64,000 nt of DNA from Microbispora corallina. Its GTDB lineage: Bacteria > Actinomycetota > Actinomycetes > Streptosporangiales > Streptosporangiaceae. Position 1 is the first letter of the stretch. The number at the start of each line of letters is the position of its first letter. The notes below the pieces were generated by a model. It was not told the origin of the DNA, ran no database searches, and was given only the letters and a program-made list of their open reading frames with translations. The stretch is from the NCBI RefSeq assembly GCF_016863035.1, contig NZ_BOOC01000036.1:1-64000 (forward strand), written 5' to 3'. This document shows, piece by piece, positions 12,696-23,245 of the stretch. The position numbers and the translations under genes are program-made.

Positions 12696-13008
12696 CGTAT
12701 CCGCTCATCCGGCTCGCCCACGTGGACATCGGGCACCTGGACCTGGAGTCCTTCTCCCAGGCCACGGGACTGCACCCCGAGCTGGTGCGCCGCCTGGTGG
12801 CGCTGGGGTTGATCGACGCCTGGACGGACTCCTCGGGCGGCCTGCGCTTCCCGACCGCCCAGGTCGTCGCCGCGGGCCGCCTCCAGCGCCTGCACGCGGG
12901 GCTCGCCGTCAACTACGCCTCTCTCGGTGTCGTGACCGACCTCCTGGACCGCATCGCGGAGCTGGAGGCGGCTCTGCGTACCCGCACGAGAAGGACCGGA
13001 GACAGATC

Positions 13009-13018
<10 letters not shown>
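12692..13018 (+). CDS. CbpM-like chaperone modulator
   Basis: A 108-residue protein of the CbpM/MerR-like type: a short helical N-terminus ([29 protein letters not shown]), a winged segment ([21 protein letters not shown]) and a C-terminal helix ([18 protein letters not shown]). CbpM binds the J-domain of CbpA and blocks its contact with DnaK. The resemblance to MerR/HspR DNA-binding domains leaves open that it acts as a regulator, but the pairing with a zinc-finger-less DnaJ favours CbpM. The start overlaps the stop codon of the dnaJ-type gene (ATGA), and the end overlaps clpB by 10 nt. Confidence 0.8.
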
Positions 13019-15627
<2,609 letters not shown>

Positions 15628-15630
15628 CCG

Positions 15631-16074
15631 ATGCCGCCGAAGGTCGTGGAGTCCAGCGTCGTGAAGTGCCCGCACTGCGGCCGGAACAACCGCGTACCCA
15701 AGGCGGGGACGGGAGCGCCGCGCTGCGGCGAGTGCCACGAGTCGCTGCCCTGGGTGGTGGACGCGGGGGACGAGGACTTCGCCGAGGTCGCCGAGGCGGC
15801 GCGGATTCCGGTCGTCGTCGACTTCTGGGCGTCCTGGTGCGGACCGTGCCGCATGGTGAGCCCGGCACTCCAGCAGGTCGCCACCGAGCTGGCCGGGCAG
15901 ATCAAGCTGGTGAAGGTGAACATCGACGAGGCGCCTGAGACGTCGCGGCGCTTCGGCGTGCAGGCCGTTCCGACGCTCGTCGTCCTGCGGCTGGGGCGCG
16001 TCGTCGCCCAACGGGCCGGCGCCGCCCCGGCACCCGCGTTACGGGAATGGGTCCGCGATGCGCTGGCCGGATGA
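15631..16074 (+). CDS. trxC: Thioredoxin 2 (TrxC-type) with N-terminal zinc ribbon
   Basis: A 147-residue thioredoxin. An N-terminal zinc ribbon has two CxxC pairs (Cys13/Cys16 and Cys32/Cys35) and precedes the thioredoxin fold with the active site WCGPC (Cys70/Cys73) and the cis-proline loop VPTLVVL. This layout is that of E. coli TrxC, whose ribbon responds to oxidative stress and which reduces disulfides in cytoplasmic proteins. It starts 3 nt after clpB and its end overlaps the next gene by 17 nt, so it belongs to the same transcript. Its immediate neighbour is the likely reductase partner. Confidence 0.93.
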   Translation: MPPKVVESSVVKCPHCGRNNRVPKAGTGAPRCGECHESLPWVVDAGDEDFAEVAEAARIPVVVDFWASWCGPCRMVSPALQQVATELAGQIKLVKVNIDEAPETSRRFGVQAVPTLVVLRLGRVVAQRAGAAPAPALREWVRDALAG

Positions 16075-17719
16075 GCTCACCGAGTCGCCCGACCTGCAGG
16101 GCGCCTACCCCCGGCTGAGCGACACGCAGATGCGGACGCTGGCCGCGCACGGCGAGCGTCGCCCGGCTCACCGGGACGACGTGCTGTTCGCGGAGGGCGA
16201 CCCGTGCGCCGCCTTCTTCGTCGTACTGAGCGGCAAGGTGGCGACCGTCAAGGGGTACGGAGTCGACGATCAGGTGATCAGGGTCCACGGCGCGGGCCGG
16301 TTCCTGGGCGAGCTCAACGTGCTCACCGGCCAGGCCAGCTTCGTCACCGGTGTGGTGGCGGAGGACGGCGAGGTGCTCGACGTACCCGTGGACGAGCTCC
16401 GCCGACTGGTCGCCGACGATGAGATCCTGGGCGATCTCGTCATGCGCGCCTACCTCATCCGCCGCTCGATGCTCATCGGGCTGGGGGCCGGTTTCCGGAT
16501 CGTGGGCTCCCGCTACTCGCAGGACTGCCGTCGGCTGCGGGAGTTCGCGGCGCGCAACCGGCTGCCGCATCGGTGGATCGACCTGGAACAGGACGCCGAG
16601 GTCGAGCGCTTCCTGTCGCGGATGGGCATCACCCCGGCGGAGACGCCGGTCGTGATCTGGCGCGGCGAGCTGGTGCTGCGCAACCCCACCAACGCGGAGC
16701 TGGCCAGGGCGATCGGCCTCCCGGCGCCCAGCGCGCGCGAGACGGTGTGCGACCTGCTCATCGTCGGAGCCGGGCCGGCCGGCCTGGCCGCCGCGGTCTA
16801 CGGCGCCTCCGAGGGGCTCGCCACGGTCGTCCTCGACAGCGTCGCCCTGGGCGGCCAGGCGGGCACTTCGTCGCGGATCGAGAACTACCTGGGCTTTCCC
16901 GCCGGGATCTCCGGTGGCGAGCTGGCCGAGCGGGCGATGATCCAGGCCCGCAAGTTCGGCGCGGAGCTCAGCGTCCCGGCGGAGGCGTGCGCCCTGCGAG
17001 AGCACGAGGGCTATCACCTCGTCACCCTGAAGGAGGGCACGACGGTTCACGCGCGCACGCTGCTCATCGTGACAGGCGTTCGCTACCGGAGGCTCGACGT
17101 GCCGGACCTGGAGAGGTTCGAGGGGATCAGCGTTCACTACGCGGCCACCGAGTTCGAGGCGCAGATGTGCAGCCGGGACCCGGTCGTCGTCGTGGGCGGG
17201 GGCAACTCGGCCGGCCAGGCCGCGCTGTTCCTCGCCCGGCAGGTCGCCTCTGTCCGCCTGCTCGTACGCGACGGCGAGCTGACCAGGAACATGTCCCGGT
17301 ACCTGGCGGTCGAGATCGAACAACACCCCGGCATTCAAGTGATGCTGAACACCCAGGTCCGGCGGCTGGCCGGGCGGGAAACGCTCGAGGCGGTCGTCGT
17401 CGAGAACAACGTCACCGGGGAGCAGTCCACCGTCGAGGCACGCGCGATGTTCGTCTTCATCGGTGCGGAACCGTACACCCGGTGGCTGGCCGACGAGATC
17501 GCGCTCGACTCCCAGGGATACATCCTGACCGGGCTGGACGCCGCCCGTTCCGGCAGGAAGGGCGTGCTGGACTCCACGGGCCGGCCGTTTCCGCTGGAGA
17601 CCAGCAGGGCGGGTGTGTTCGCGGCCGGCGACGTGCGGCACGGATCGATCAAGCGGGTCGCGTCGGCCGTCGGCGAGGGCGCGATGGCCGTGCGCCTCGT
17701 GCACGAGCACCTCAGGTGA
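16058..17719 (+). CDS. Cyclic-nucleotide-binding domain fused to a thioredoxin-reductase-like flavoprotein
   Basis: A 553-residue three-part protein. Residues about 19-125 form a Crp-type cyclic-nucleotide-binding fold (HRDDVLFAEGDPCAAFFVVLSGKV, GRFLGELNVLTGQ). Residues about 145-225 form a glutaredoxin/thioredoxin-like domain with a single Cys (SRYSQDCRRLREFAARNRLP). From about 230 it is a thioredoxin-reductase-like FAD/NAD(P)H enzyme with DLLIVGAGPAGLAAAVYGAS, a second GxGxxA-type site VVVVGGGNSAGQAALF and the FAD-closing motif GVFAAGDVR. The redox CATC of real thioredoxin reductases is replaced by AATE at 362-365. It may pass electrons to the adjacent TrxC by another route under nucleotide control (inference). 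The start ATG overlaps trxC by 17 nt. Confidence 0.85.
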   Translation: MRWPDELTESPDLQGAYPRLSDTQMRTLAAHGERRPAHRDDVLFAEGDPCAAFFVVLSGKVATVKGYGVDDQVIRVHGAGRFLGELNVLTGQASFVTGVVAEDGEVLDVPVDELRRLVADDEILGDLVMRAYLIRRSMLIGLGAGFRIVGSRYSQDCRRLREFAARNRLPHRWIDLEQDAEVERFLSRMGITPAETPVVIWRGELVLRNPTNAELARAIGLPAPSARETVCDLLIVGAGPAGLAAAVYGASEGLATVVLDSVALGGQAGTSSRIENYLGFPAGISGGELAERAMIQARKFGAELSVPAEACALREHEGYHLVTLKEGTTVHARTLLIVTGVRYRRLDVPDLERFEGISVHYAATEFEAQMCSRDPVVVVGGGNSAGQAALFLARQVASVRLLVRDGELTRNMSRYLAVEIEQHPGIQVMLNTQVRRLAGRETLEAVVVENNVTGEQSTVEARAMFVFIGAEPYTRWLADEIALDSQGYILTGLDAARSGRKGVLDSTGRPFPLETSRAGVFAAGDVRHGSIKRVASAVGEGAMAVRLVHEHLR

Positions 17720-17758
17720 GGGGCTGAGTCGTCGACGCGGGGAGGAAGGGGACTGGCG

Positions 17759-18211
17759 ATGGCAGAAGTGATGGCGGTGCCGAGGTTCGAACGGTTCTTC
17801 AGGACGGCGGCGGGCCTCGACGTCGACAAGGAGGACCTCCGGCGCTACAGCGACTTCGTGAACCAGAAGCTGTACGACCTGCTGGTGATCGGCGAAGCCC
17901 ACGCGAAGGCGAACGTCCGGGACGTCGTCGAGACCTGGGACCTGCCCATCACCAAGGGCCTCCAGGAGAGCATCCACCGGTTCCGCGACCTCGACGAGGA
18001 CATCGAGCTGAAGCCCATCCTGGAGCAGCTCGCGGCGTTGCCTCCGCTTGACCTGTCGATCGGCGAGGAGGTGAGGGAACGGCTGTCCGAGATCGTCGGC
18101 GGGCTGTCGCTGGCACTGGCGCGCACGTTCACCGTCCTCGATCCCGAGCTGAAGAATCCGAGGACCGAGCACTGGGATCGCGCGATCCGCGTCTTCCAGC
18201 TGCTGCTCTAG
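17759..18211 (+). CDS. DUF1931 histone-fold protein
   Basis: A 150-residue protein matching DUF1931, a bacterial family with histone-fold helices. The first fold (about 8-70) reads RFERFFRTAAGLDVDKEDLRRYSDFVNQKLYDLL...NVRDVVETWDLPITKGLQESI and the second (about 96-150) IGEEVRERLSEIVGGLSLALARTFTVLD...WDRAIRVFQLLL. So one chain resembles a fused histone dimer. DNA binding has not been established for most members, and the surface here is not strikingly basic, so protein binding is also possible. It is a separate gene with a good GGGGAGGAAGG site, 39 bp after the flavoprotein gene and in line with the stress genes. Confidence 0.8.
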   Translation: MAEVMAVPRFERFFRTAAGLDVDKEDLRRYSDFVNQKLYDLLVIGEAHAKANVRDVVETWDLPITKGLQESIHRFRDLDEDIELKPILEQLAALPPLDLSIGEEVRERLSEIVGGLSLALARTFTVLDPELKNPRTEHWDRAIRVFQLLL

Positions 18212-18224
18212 AAAAGAGGACACC

Positions 18225-19376
18225 ATGAAGGCAGTCGTATACAAGGGACCCCGGCAGCTCGACGTCGAGAACGTGCCGGACGCGCGGATCGAGATGCCCA
18301 CCGACGTCCTGGTCCGTGTGACCACGACCAACATCTGCGGGTCGGACCTGCACATGTACGAGGGCAGGACCGACCTGGAGCCGGGCCGTGTCCTCGGTCA
18401 CGAGAACCTCGGCGAGGTGGTCGAGGTGGGGCCGGGAGTGGTAAACGTCCGCGTCGGCGACCTCGTCTGCCTGCCGTTCAACGTCGCATGCGGCTTCTGT
18501 GCCAACTGCGAGAAGGGCCTGACGGCCTTCTGCCTCACCACCAACCCCCAGATGGGGGTGGACGGAGCCGCCTACGGCTTCGCGGACATGGGCCCGTACA
18601 ACGGCGGCCAGGCCGAGCTGCTGCGCGTGCCCTTCGGCGACTTCAACTGCCTGGTCCTGCCGGAAGACGCGCGGGAGAGGCAGACCGACTACGTCATGCT
18701 GGCCGACATCTGGCCAACCGGCTGGCACGCGACCCAGCTCGCCTGTGTGCAGGCCGGCGACTCGGTCGTGATCTACGGCGCGGGGCCGGTCGGCCTGATG
18801 GCCGCGTACTCCGCGACGTTCAAGAGCGCGAGCATGGTGATGGTCGTGGACCGCCACCCGGACCGGCTGGCCAAGGCCGAGGAGATCGGGGCGATCCCGA
18901 TCGACGACTCCAAGGGCTCGCCGGTCGACCAGGTCATGGAGCTCACGCAGGGCAGGGGCGCCGACCGGGGCTGCGAGTGCGTGGGCTACCAGGCGCACGA
19001 CCCCCAGGGGCACGAGCATCCCAACATGACGCTGAACAACCTCGTCAAGTCGGTGAGGTTCGCCGGGACGATCGGGGTCGTGGGCGTGTTCCTCCCCATG
19101 GATCCCGGCAGCCCCGACGACCTCTACAAGCAGGGCGAGATCGCCTTCGACTACGGGATGTTCTGGTTCAAGGGCCAGTCCATCGGCAACGGTCAGTGCA
19201 ACGTCAAGAACTACAACCGGCAGCTCTGCACCCTCATCCACAAGGGGAAGGCCCGGCCGTCCTGGGTCGTCTCCCACGAGCTGGATCTGGACGAAGCGCC
19301 CGGCGGCTACGAGCACTTCGACCGGCGCGACCCGGGCTGGACCAAGGTAGTCCTGCATCCCGCCGGCGTCGGCTGA
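18225..19376 (+). CDS. Zinc-dependent, glutathione-independent formaldehyde dehydrogenase-like enzyme
   Basis: A 383-residue medium-chain dehydrogenase. Catalytic zinc ligands are seen at Cys38 (NICGSDLH) and His59-Glu60 (VLGHENLGE). The structural zinc loop has Cys89, Cys92, Cys95 and Cys103. The Rossmann motif VVIYGAGPVGLMAAYSA precedes MVVDRHPDRLAKAEEIGA, where Asp fits NAD. The sequence follows the glutathione-independent formaldehyde dehydrogenase/formaldehyde dismutase branch, with the inserted GQAELLRVPFGDFN loop and the late WFKGQSIGNGQCNVKNYNRQL segment. It would oxidise aldehydes formed under stress. The ribosome site is AAAGAGGA 6 nt upstream, with 13 bp from the DUF1931 gene, so the two are likely one transcript. 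Confidence 0.9.
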   Translation: MKAVVYKGPRQLDVENVPDARIEMPTDVLVRVTTTNICGSDLHMYEGRTDLEPGRVLGHENLGEVVEVGPGVVNVRVGDLVCLPFNVACGFCANCEKGLTAFCLTTNPQMGVDGAAYGFADMGPYNGGQAELLRVPFGDFNCLVLPEDARERQTDYVMLADIWPTGWHATQLACVQAGDSVVIYGAGPVGLMAAYSATFKSASMVMVVDRHPDRLAKAEEIGAIPIDDSKGSPVDQVMELTQGRGADRGCECVGYQAHDPQGHEHPNMTLNNLVKSVRFAGTIGVVGVFLPMDPGSPDDLYKQGEIAFDYGMFWFKGQSIGNGQCNVKNYNRQLCTLIHKGKARPSWVVSHELDLDEAPGGYEHFDRRDPGWTKVVLHPAGVG

Positions 19377-19436
19377 TCCTCCTGTGGCGACCGCGCACCC
19401 GCGGCCCGACCACTGCGGCACCGAGGAGGACGCGCC

Positions 19437-19904
19437 ATGCGCATGCCGGACGCCCGCCGGCTCAAGCAGAGGCTGTACGACGCCTTCAACAGGCACGACT
19501 TGGACGAGGTGATCCAGTGTCACAGCCAGGACGCGGTCCTGGTGACCCCGGCGGGCGTCGCGGAGGGCCACGAGCAGATCGCCTCCTACTACGAAGATCT
19601 GTTCAGGGGCTTCCCCGACATGCGCATGACGGTCTGGCACACCATCCTGTGCGCCGATCCGGCGGTGACCGAATGGATGCTCACCGGCACCCACACCGGG
19701 CCCTTCCTGCTGCCTGGGGGCCAGGTGCTGGAGGCGACCGGCCGCCATGTCGCCATTCCGGGCACCAGTACCTGTTCGGTGGGAAACGACAAGATCATCA
19801 GTCACCGGATCTACCTGGACCAGCTGGAGCTCTACACCCAGCTCGGCGGGCGCCTCGCCTTCGACGAGCAGCCGTCGCCGGGTGAGCGGCGCGCGGAGGA
19901 CTGA
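19437..19904 (+). CDS. SnoaL-like ester cyclase family protein
   Basis: A 155-residue SnoaL/NTF2-like alpha+beta protein. Visible family features are the N-terminal helix ARRLKQRLYDAFNRHDLDEVIQCHSQDAVLVTPAG, YYEDLFRGFPDMRMTVWHTI, and the strand pair VTEWMLTGTHTGPFL and HVAIPGTSTCSVGNDKIISHRIYLDQLELYTQLG. Annotated members range from polyketide ester cyclases to small stress or scavenging proteins. No polyketide genes are nearby, so a small-molecule-binding role in the stress block is more likely. The ribosome site is GAGGAGGA 8 nt before ATG 19437. Confidence 0.8.
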   Translation: MRMPDARRLKQRLYDAFNRHDLDEVIQCHSQDAVLVTPAGVAEGHEQIASYYEDLFRGFPDMRMTVWHTILCADPAVTEWMLTGTHTGPFLLPGGQVLEATGRHVAIPGTSTCSVGNDKIISHRIYLDQLELYTQLGGRLAFDEQPSPGERRAED

Positions 19905-19907
19905 GCG

Positions 19908-20114
19908 ATGCCGGCACAGGACGTGGGCGACATGGTGACGGTCGAGCTGTTCTTCCAGTGCAGGCACGACGTCGTCAGCGAGGAGATCCGGATTCCACGG
20001 GCCGAGTGGGACGCGATGAGCGCGGGCCAGCGCGACGCGTACCTGGCCGACCGCGTAGACGCGCTCGTGTGCGCGAACTCCGGCGCCGGTTGGAGGGAGA
20101 TCCAGGAGGAGTAG
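19908..20114 (+). CDS. Small conserved-looking protein of unknown function
   Basis: A 68-residue acidic protein placed 3 nt after the SnoaL-like gene and 22 nt before the next gene, so it is likely a real member of the operon. The sequence has an N-terminal strand-like part (DMVTVELFFQCRHDVVSEEIRIP), an Ala/Arg-rich helix (RAEWDAMSAGQRDAYLADRVDALV) and ends SGAGWREIQEE. It contains two Cys, far apart. There is no recognisable domain, signal peptide or membrane segment. It begins with ATG in the end of a GAGGACTGAG ribosome-like stretch. Function unknown. Confidence 0.6.
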   Translation: MPAQDVGDMVTVELFFQCRHDVVSEEIRIPRAEWDAMSAGQRDAYLADRVDALVCANSGAGWREIQEE

Positions 20115-20136
20115 AGCGGCCGGGAGACAGCCCGTC

Positions 20137-21264
20137 GTGGGAGTGGGTGAGAGCGTGGGCGCGCTGAAGGTGGCTCTCGTGGGGTTGGGCGTGGCGGCCC
20201 AGGTCGTGTACCTGCCGCTGCTCGCCAGGCGGCGGGACATCTTCCAGGTGTCCGCCGTGTGCGACCTGGACGGCGCCCACGCAGAGACGCTCGGCCGGGA
20301 GTTGGGCGTCAGATCCTACGACCGCGCCATGGCCATGCTGGAGGCGGGCGGGTTCGACGCGCTGATCGTCCTCACGCCCGGTTCTCACGGGCCGCTCGTG
20401 AAGGCGGCCCTCGCCTGCGGCTGCTGGGTGCTGTGCGAGAAGCCGCTCGCCTACAGCCGGGCCGAGCTTCACGGCATCCCCGGCGACGCGCGGCTGATGG
20501 TGGGTTATGTGAAGCAGTACGATCCGGCCACGCAGCGCCTGCTGTCGGCGCTCGGCGAGGCCGGCGGCGCCAGGGCCGTACGCCGTCTGGACGCCACCGT
20601 CCTGCACCCCTCCGAGGAGTCGCAGCTCCTGTTCGCCAGAGCCCGGGTGTCGAGGCCGGCGTCCGAGCGGCTCGCCCCCTACCTCGAAGCCGACGACGAG
20701 GCGATCATCCAGGCTCTGGGAACGGTCCCGGAACGGCTGCGGCGCCTCTACTCCCAGGTCTTGCTCGGCGACGTCCGGCACGAGCTGTCCGTCATGCGGC
20801 TGCTGGTCGGCTCGCCCGCGACCGTGGACCATGTGTCCGTCTGGCCGGACGACGTCTTCCCGCCCTCGGTCGAGGTGAGCGGGAGACTGCCGGACCCCGC
20901 GTACGGCAGGTACGGCCTGTGCTGGCACCACCTGCCGGACTACCCCGTCTACCGGGAGACGATCGCCGTACACCACGACCACGGCTCGCTGGAACTGTGC
21001 TTCCCGACCCACTACCTGCTGAACGCCCCGACGAGCCTCACCGTCCTGTCGCGGGCCGGCACGGCCGAGCGCACGGCCGCCTACCGCGACCTCTCGGAGG
21101 CGTACGAGCGGCAACTGGTGGCCTTCCACCGGTTTGTCACCCAGGACGAACCACCGCTCACCGGGCTCGACGGGGCGTTGAAGGACATCATCACCGCGCA
21201 GCGGATCATCCGCCGCCATGCCGAGCAGACGGGGCTCTCCGTCGGCGGCGAATGCGGGGAGTAG
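20137..21264 (+). CDS. Gfo/Idh/MocA-family oxidoreductase
   Basis: A 375-residue NAD(P)-dependent sugar-type oxidoreductase. The Rossmann domain begins LKVALVGLGVAAQVVYLPLLARR (G-x-G-x-x-A pattern) and contains VSAVCDLDGAHAETLGRELG with the cofactor Asp. The diagnostic CEKPLAYS motif follows (VLCEKPLAYSRAEL), where Lys is catalytic. The remaining half is the mixed alpha/beta substrate domain. Substrates in the family include inositols, glucose derivatives and N-acetylated sugars; none can be assigned here. The start is a GTG with CCGGGAG upstream; a nearby in-frame GTG is also possible. It is in line with the stress genes, 15 bp before the permease gene. Confidence 0.85.
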   Translation: MGVGESVGALKVALVGLGVAAQVVYLPLLARRRDIFQVSAVCDLDGAHAETLGRELGVRSYDRAMAMLEAGGFDALIVLTPGSHGPLVKAALACGCWVLCEKPLAYSRAELHGIPGDARLMVGYVKQYDPATQRLLSALGEAGGARAVRRLDATVLHPSEESQLLFARARVSRPASERLAPYLEADDEAIIQALGTVPERLRRLYSQVLLGDVRHELSVMRLLVGSPATVDHVSVWPDDVFPPSVEVSGRLPDPAYGRYGLCWHHLPDYPVYRETIAVHHDHGSLELCFPTHYLLNAPTSLTVLSRAGTAERTAAYRDLSEAYERQLVAFHRFVTQDEPPLTGLDGALKDIITAQRIIRRHAEQTGLSVGGECGE

Positions 21265-21279
21265 GGCGGGCGTGGCGGC

Positions 21280-23187
21280 ATGGCGACCAGGGACAGCGTC
21301 CGCGCCTGGCTCCTGGAGGGGCTTCAGCACGAGGACGTGATGCCCGCCGGGCCCCACGTGGTGGAGGCGCCCCACAGGCGGCATGCCTGGTGGCAGGTCA
21401 TGTGCCTCACCGGTCTCGACTACTTCTCCACCCTGGGCTACCAGCCGGGGATCGCCGCGCTGGCGGCGGGCCTGCTGTCGCCCGTCGCGACGTTGTTCCT
21501 CGTCGCGCTGACGCTGTTCGGCGCGCTGCCGGTCTACCGGCGGGTCGCGGTGGAGAGCCCGCGCGGCCAGGGCTCGGTCGCGATGCTGGAGCGGCTCGCT
21601 CCGAGGTGGTGGGGCAAGCTGTTCGTGCTGGTGCTGCTCGGGTTCGCGGCCACCGACTTCGTGATCACGATGACGCTGTCGGCGGCCGACGCGACGGCCC
21701 ACATCCTGGAGAACCCCTTCGTGCCCCGCGCCCTGCAGGGGCACCAGGTCGCCGTGACGATCGTCCTGCTGGCGCTGCTCGGCGGCGTGTTCCTGCTGGG
21801 CTTCAGCGAGGCGATCGGCGTCGCCGTCGTCCTCGTGGGCGTCTATCTGTCGCTCAACGTTGTGGTGGTGACGGCGGCCGTGCTCCATGTCGCCGACCGG
21901 CCCGCCCTGGTCGTGGATTGGAAGCAGGCCCTGCTGGCCTCGCATGGCGGGCCGGCGTCGATGGTGCTGCTGTCGCTGCTCGTCATGCCCAAGCTCGCCC
22001 TCGGCCTGTCCGGGTTCGAGACCGGGGTGGCCGTCATGCCGCTGATCAAGGGGGACCTGGCGGGACGGATCAGGGGAGCCAGAAGGCTGCTGACGACGGT
22101 CGCCCTGGTCATGAGCGTCTTCCTGATCGCCAGCAGCTTCGTCACGAGCGTGCTGATCCCGCTGCGGGAGTTCCGGGAGGGGGGCAGGGCCAACGGCCGG
22201 GCCCTGGCCTACCTGGCCCATGCCTATCTCGGGAACCGCTTCGGGACGCTGTACGACGCGAGCACGATCGCGATCCTGTGGTTCGCCGGCGCGTCCGCGA
22301 TGGCGGGCCTGCTCAACCTGGTTCCCCGCTACCTTCCCCGGTACGGCATGGCCCCCGACTGGACGCGGGCGGTACGGCCGCTGGTGCTGGTCTTCACGGC
22401 CGTCGCGTTCGCCATCACCGTGATCTTCCGGGCGAGCGTGACGGCGCAGGGCGGGGCGTACGCCACCGGAGTCCTCGTGCTGATCCTCTCGGCGGCCGTC
22501 GCGGTCACGGTCTCGGTCCACCGGCGGGGCCGGCGCGCGGCGACGGCGGCATACGCCGCCATCGCCCTCGTCTTGACGTACACGCTGGTGGCGAACGTGA
22601 TCGAGCGGCCGGACGGCGTCAAGATCGCCTCGTTCTTCATCACGGCCATCGTGGTCACCTCGCTGATCTCCCGGGCGACCCGGTCCACCGAGCTGCGGGT
22701 CACCCGCGTGGTCCTCGACCCCTTGGCGGAGCGGTTCCTCCGCGAGGTGCCCGGCCACGAGGTCCACCTGATCGCCAACGAGCCGCAGCGGCGCGACCGG
22801 GCGGAGTACGAGGAGAAGCTGCGTGAGCAGTGGCGCAACCACCGGCTGGATACCGCCACGCCGGTGCTGTTCGTGGAGGCCACCGTTCCGGACGCGTCGG
22901 AGTTCCTGACAGAGCTGCGCGTCCGGGGCGAGGAGCGGTACGGCCACCGGATCCTCCGGCTGGAGAGCTCCTCGATCCCGAACGCGCTGGCCGCCCTGCT
23001 GCTCTACATCCGCGACTGCTTCCGCAAGCTGCCGCACATCTACTTCCACTGGGCCGAGGAGAACCCCGTCGCCGCGATGCTTCGTTACCTGGTGTTCGGA
23101 GTGGGCGACGTCCCGGCGATGACGCGCGAGATCCTGCGGGAGGCCGAGCCGGATCCCGAGCGCCGTCCCCGGGTGCATGTCGGATAG
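21280..23187 (+). CDS. APC-superfamily permease with C-terminal cytoplasmic domain
   Basis: A 635-residue membrane protein. After a short N-terminal tail, [26 protein letters not shown] carries the first unwound helix typical of amino acid/polyamine/organocation permeases. About twelve hydrophobic helices follow to about residue 465 (for example [36 protein letters not shown] and [23 protein letters not shown]). The last about 165 residues ([20 protein letters not shown]...[13 protein letters not shown]) are soluble and acidic. This long tail is unusual for the family and could be regulatory. The transported ion or solute is unknown; potassium- and amino-acid-type transporters both remain possible. 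No strong ribosome site precedes the ATG. Confidence 0.8.
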   Translation: MATRDSVRAWLLEGLQHEDVMPAGPHVVEAPHRRHAWWQVMCLTGLDYFSTLGYQPGIAALAAGLLSPVATLFLVALTLFGALPVYRRVAVESPRGQGSVAMLERLAPRWWGKLFVLVLLGFAATDFVITMTLSAADATAHILENPFVPRALQGHQVAVTIVLLALLGGVFLLGFSEAIGVAVVLVGVYLSLNVVVVTAAVLHVADRPALVVDWKQALLASHGGPASMVLLSLLVMPKLALGLSGFETGVAVMPLIKGDLAGRIRGARRLLTTVALVMSVFLIASSFVTSVLIPLREFREGGRANGRALAYLAHAYLGNRFGTLYDASTIAILWFAGASAMAGLLNLVPRYLPRYGMAPDWTRAVRPLVLVFTAVAFAITVIFRASVTAQGGAYATGVLVLILSAAVAVTVSVHRRGRRAATAAYAAIALVLTYTLVANVIERPDGVKIASFFITAIVVTSLISRATRSTELRVTRVVLDPLAERFLREVPGHEVHLIANEPQRRDRAEYEEKLREQWRNHRLDTATPVLFVEATVPDASEFLTELRVRGEERYGHRILRLESSSIPNALAALLLYIRDCFRKLPHIYFHWAEENPVAAMLRYLVFGVGDVPAMTREILREAEPDPERRPRVHVG

Positions 23188-23245
23188 GCCGTGTTTGCGC
23201 TGCTCGGATGGGGGTATCGGCTGCCCGACCGGGGAGGCGAGGCTC

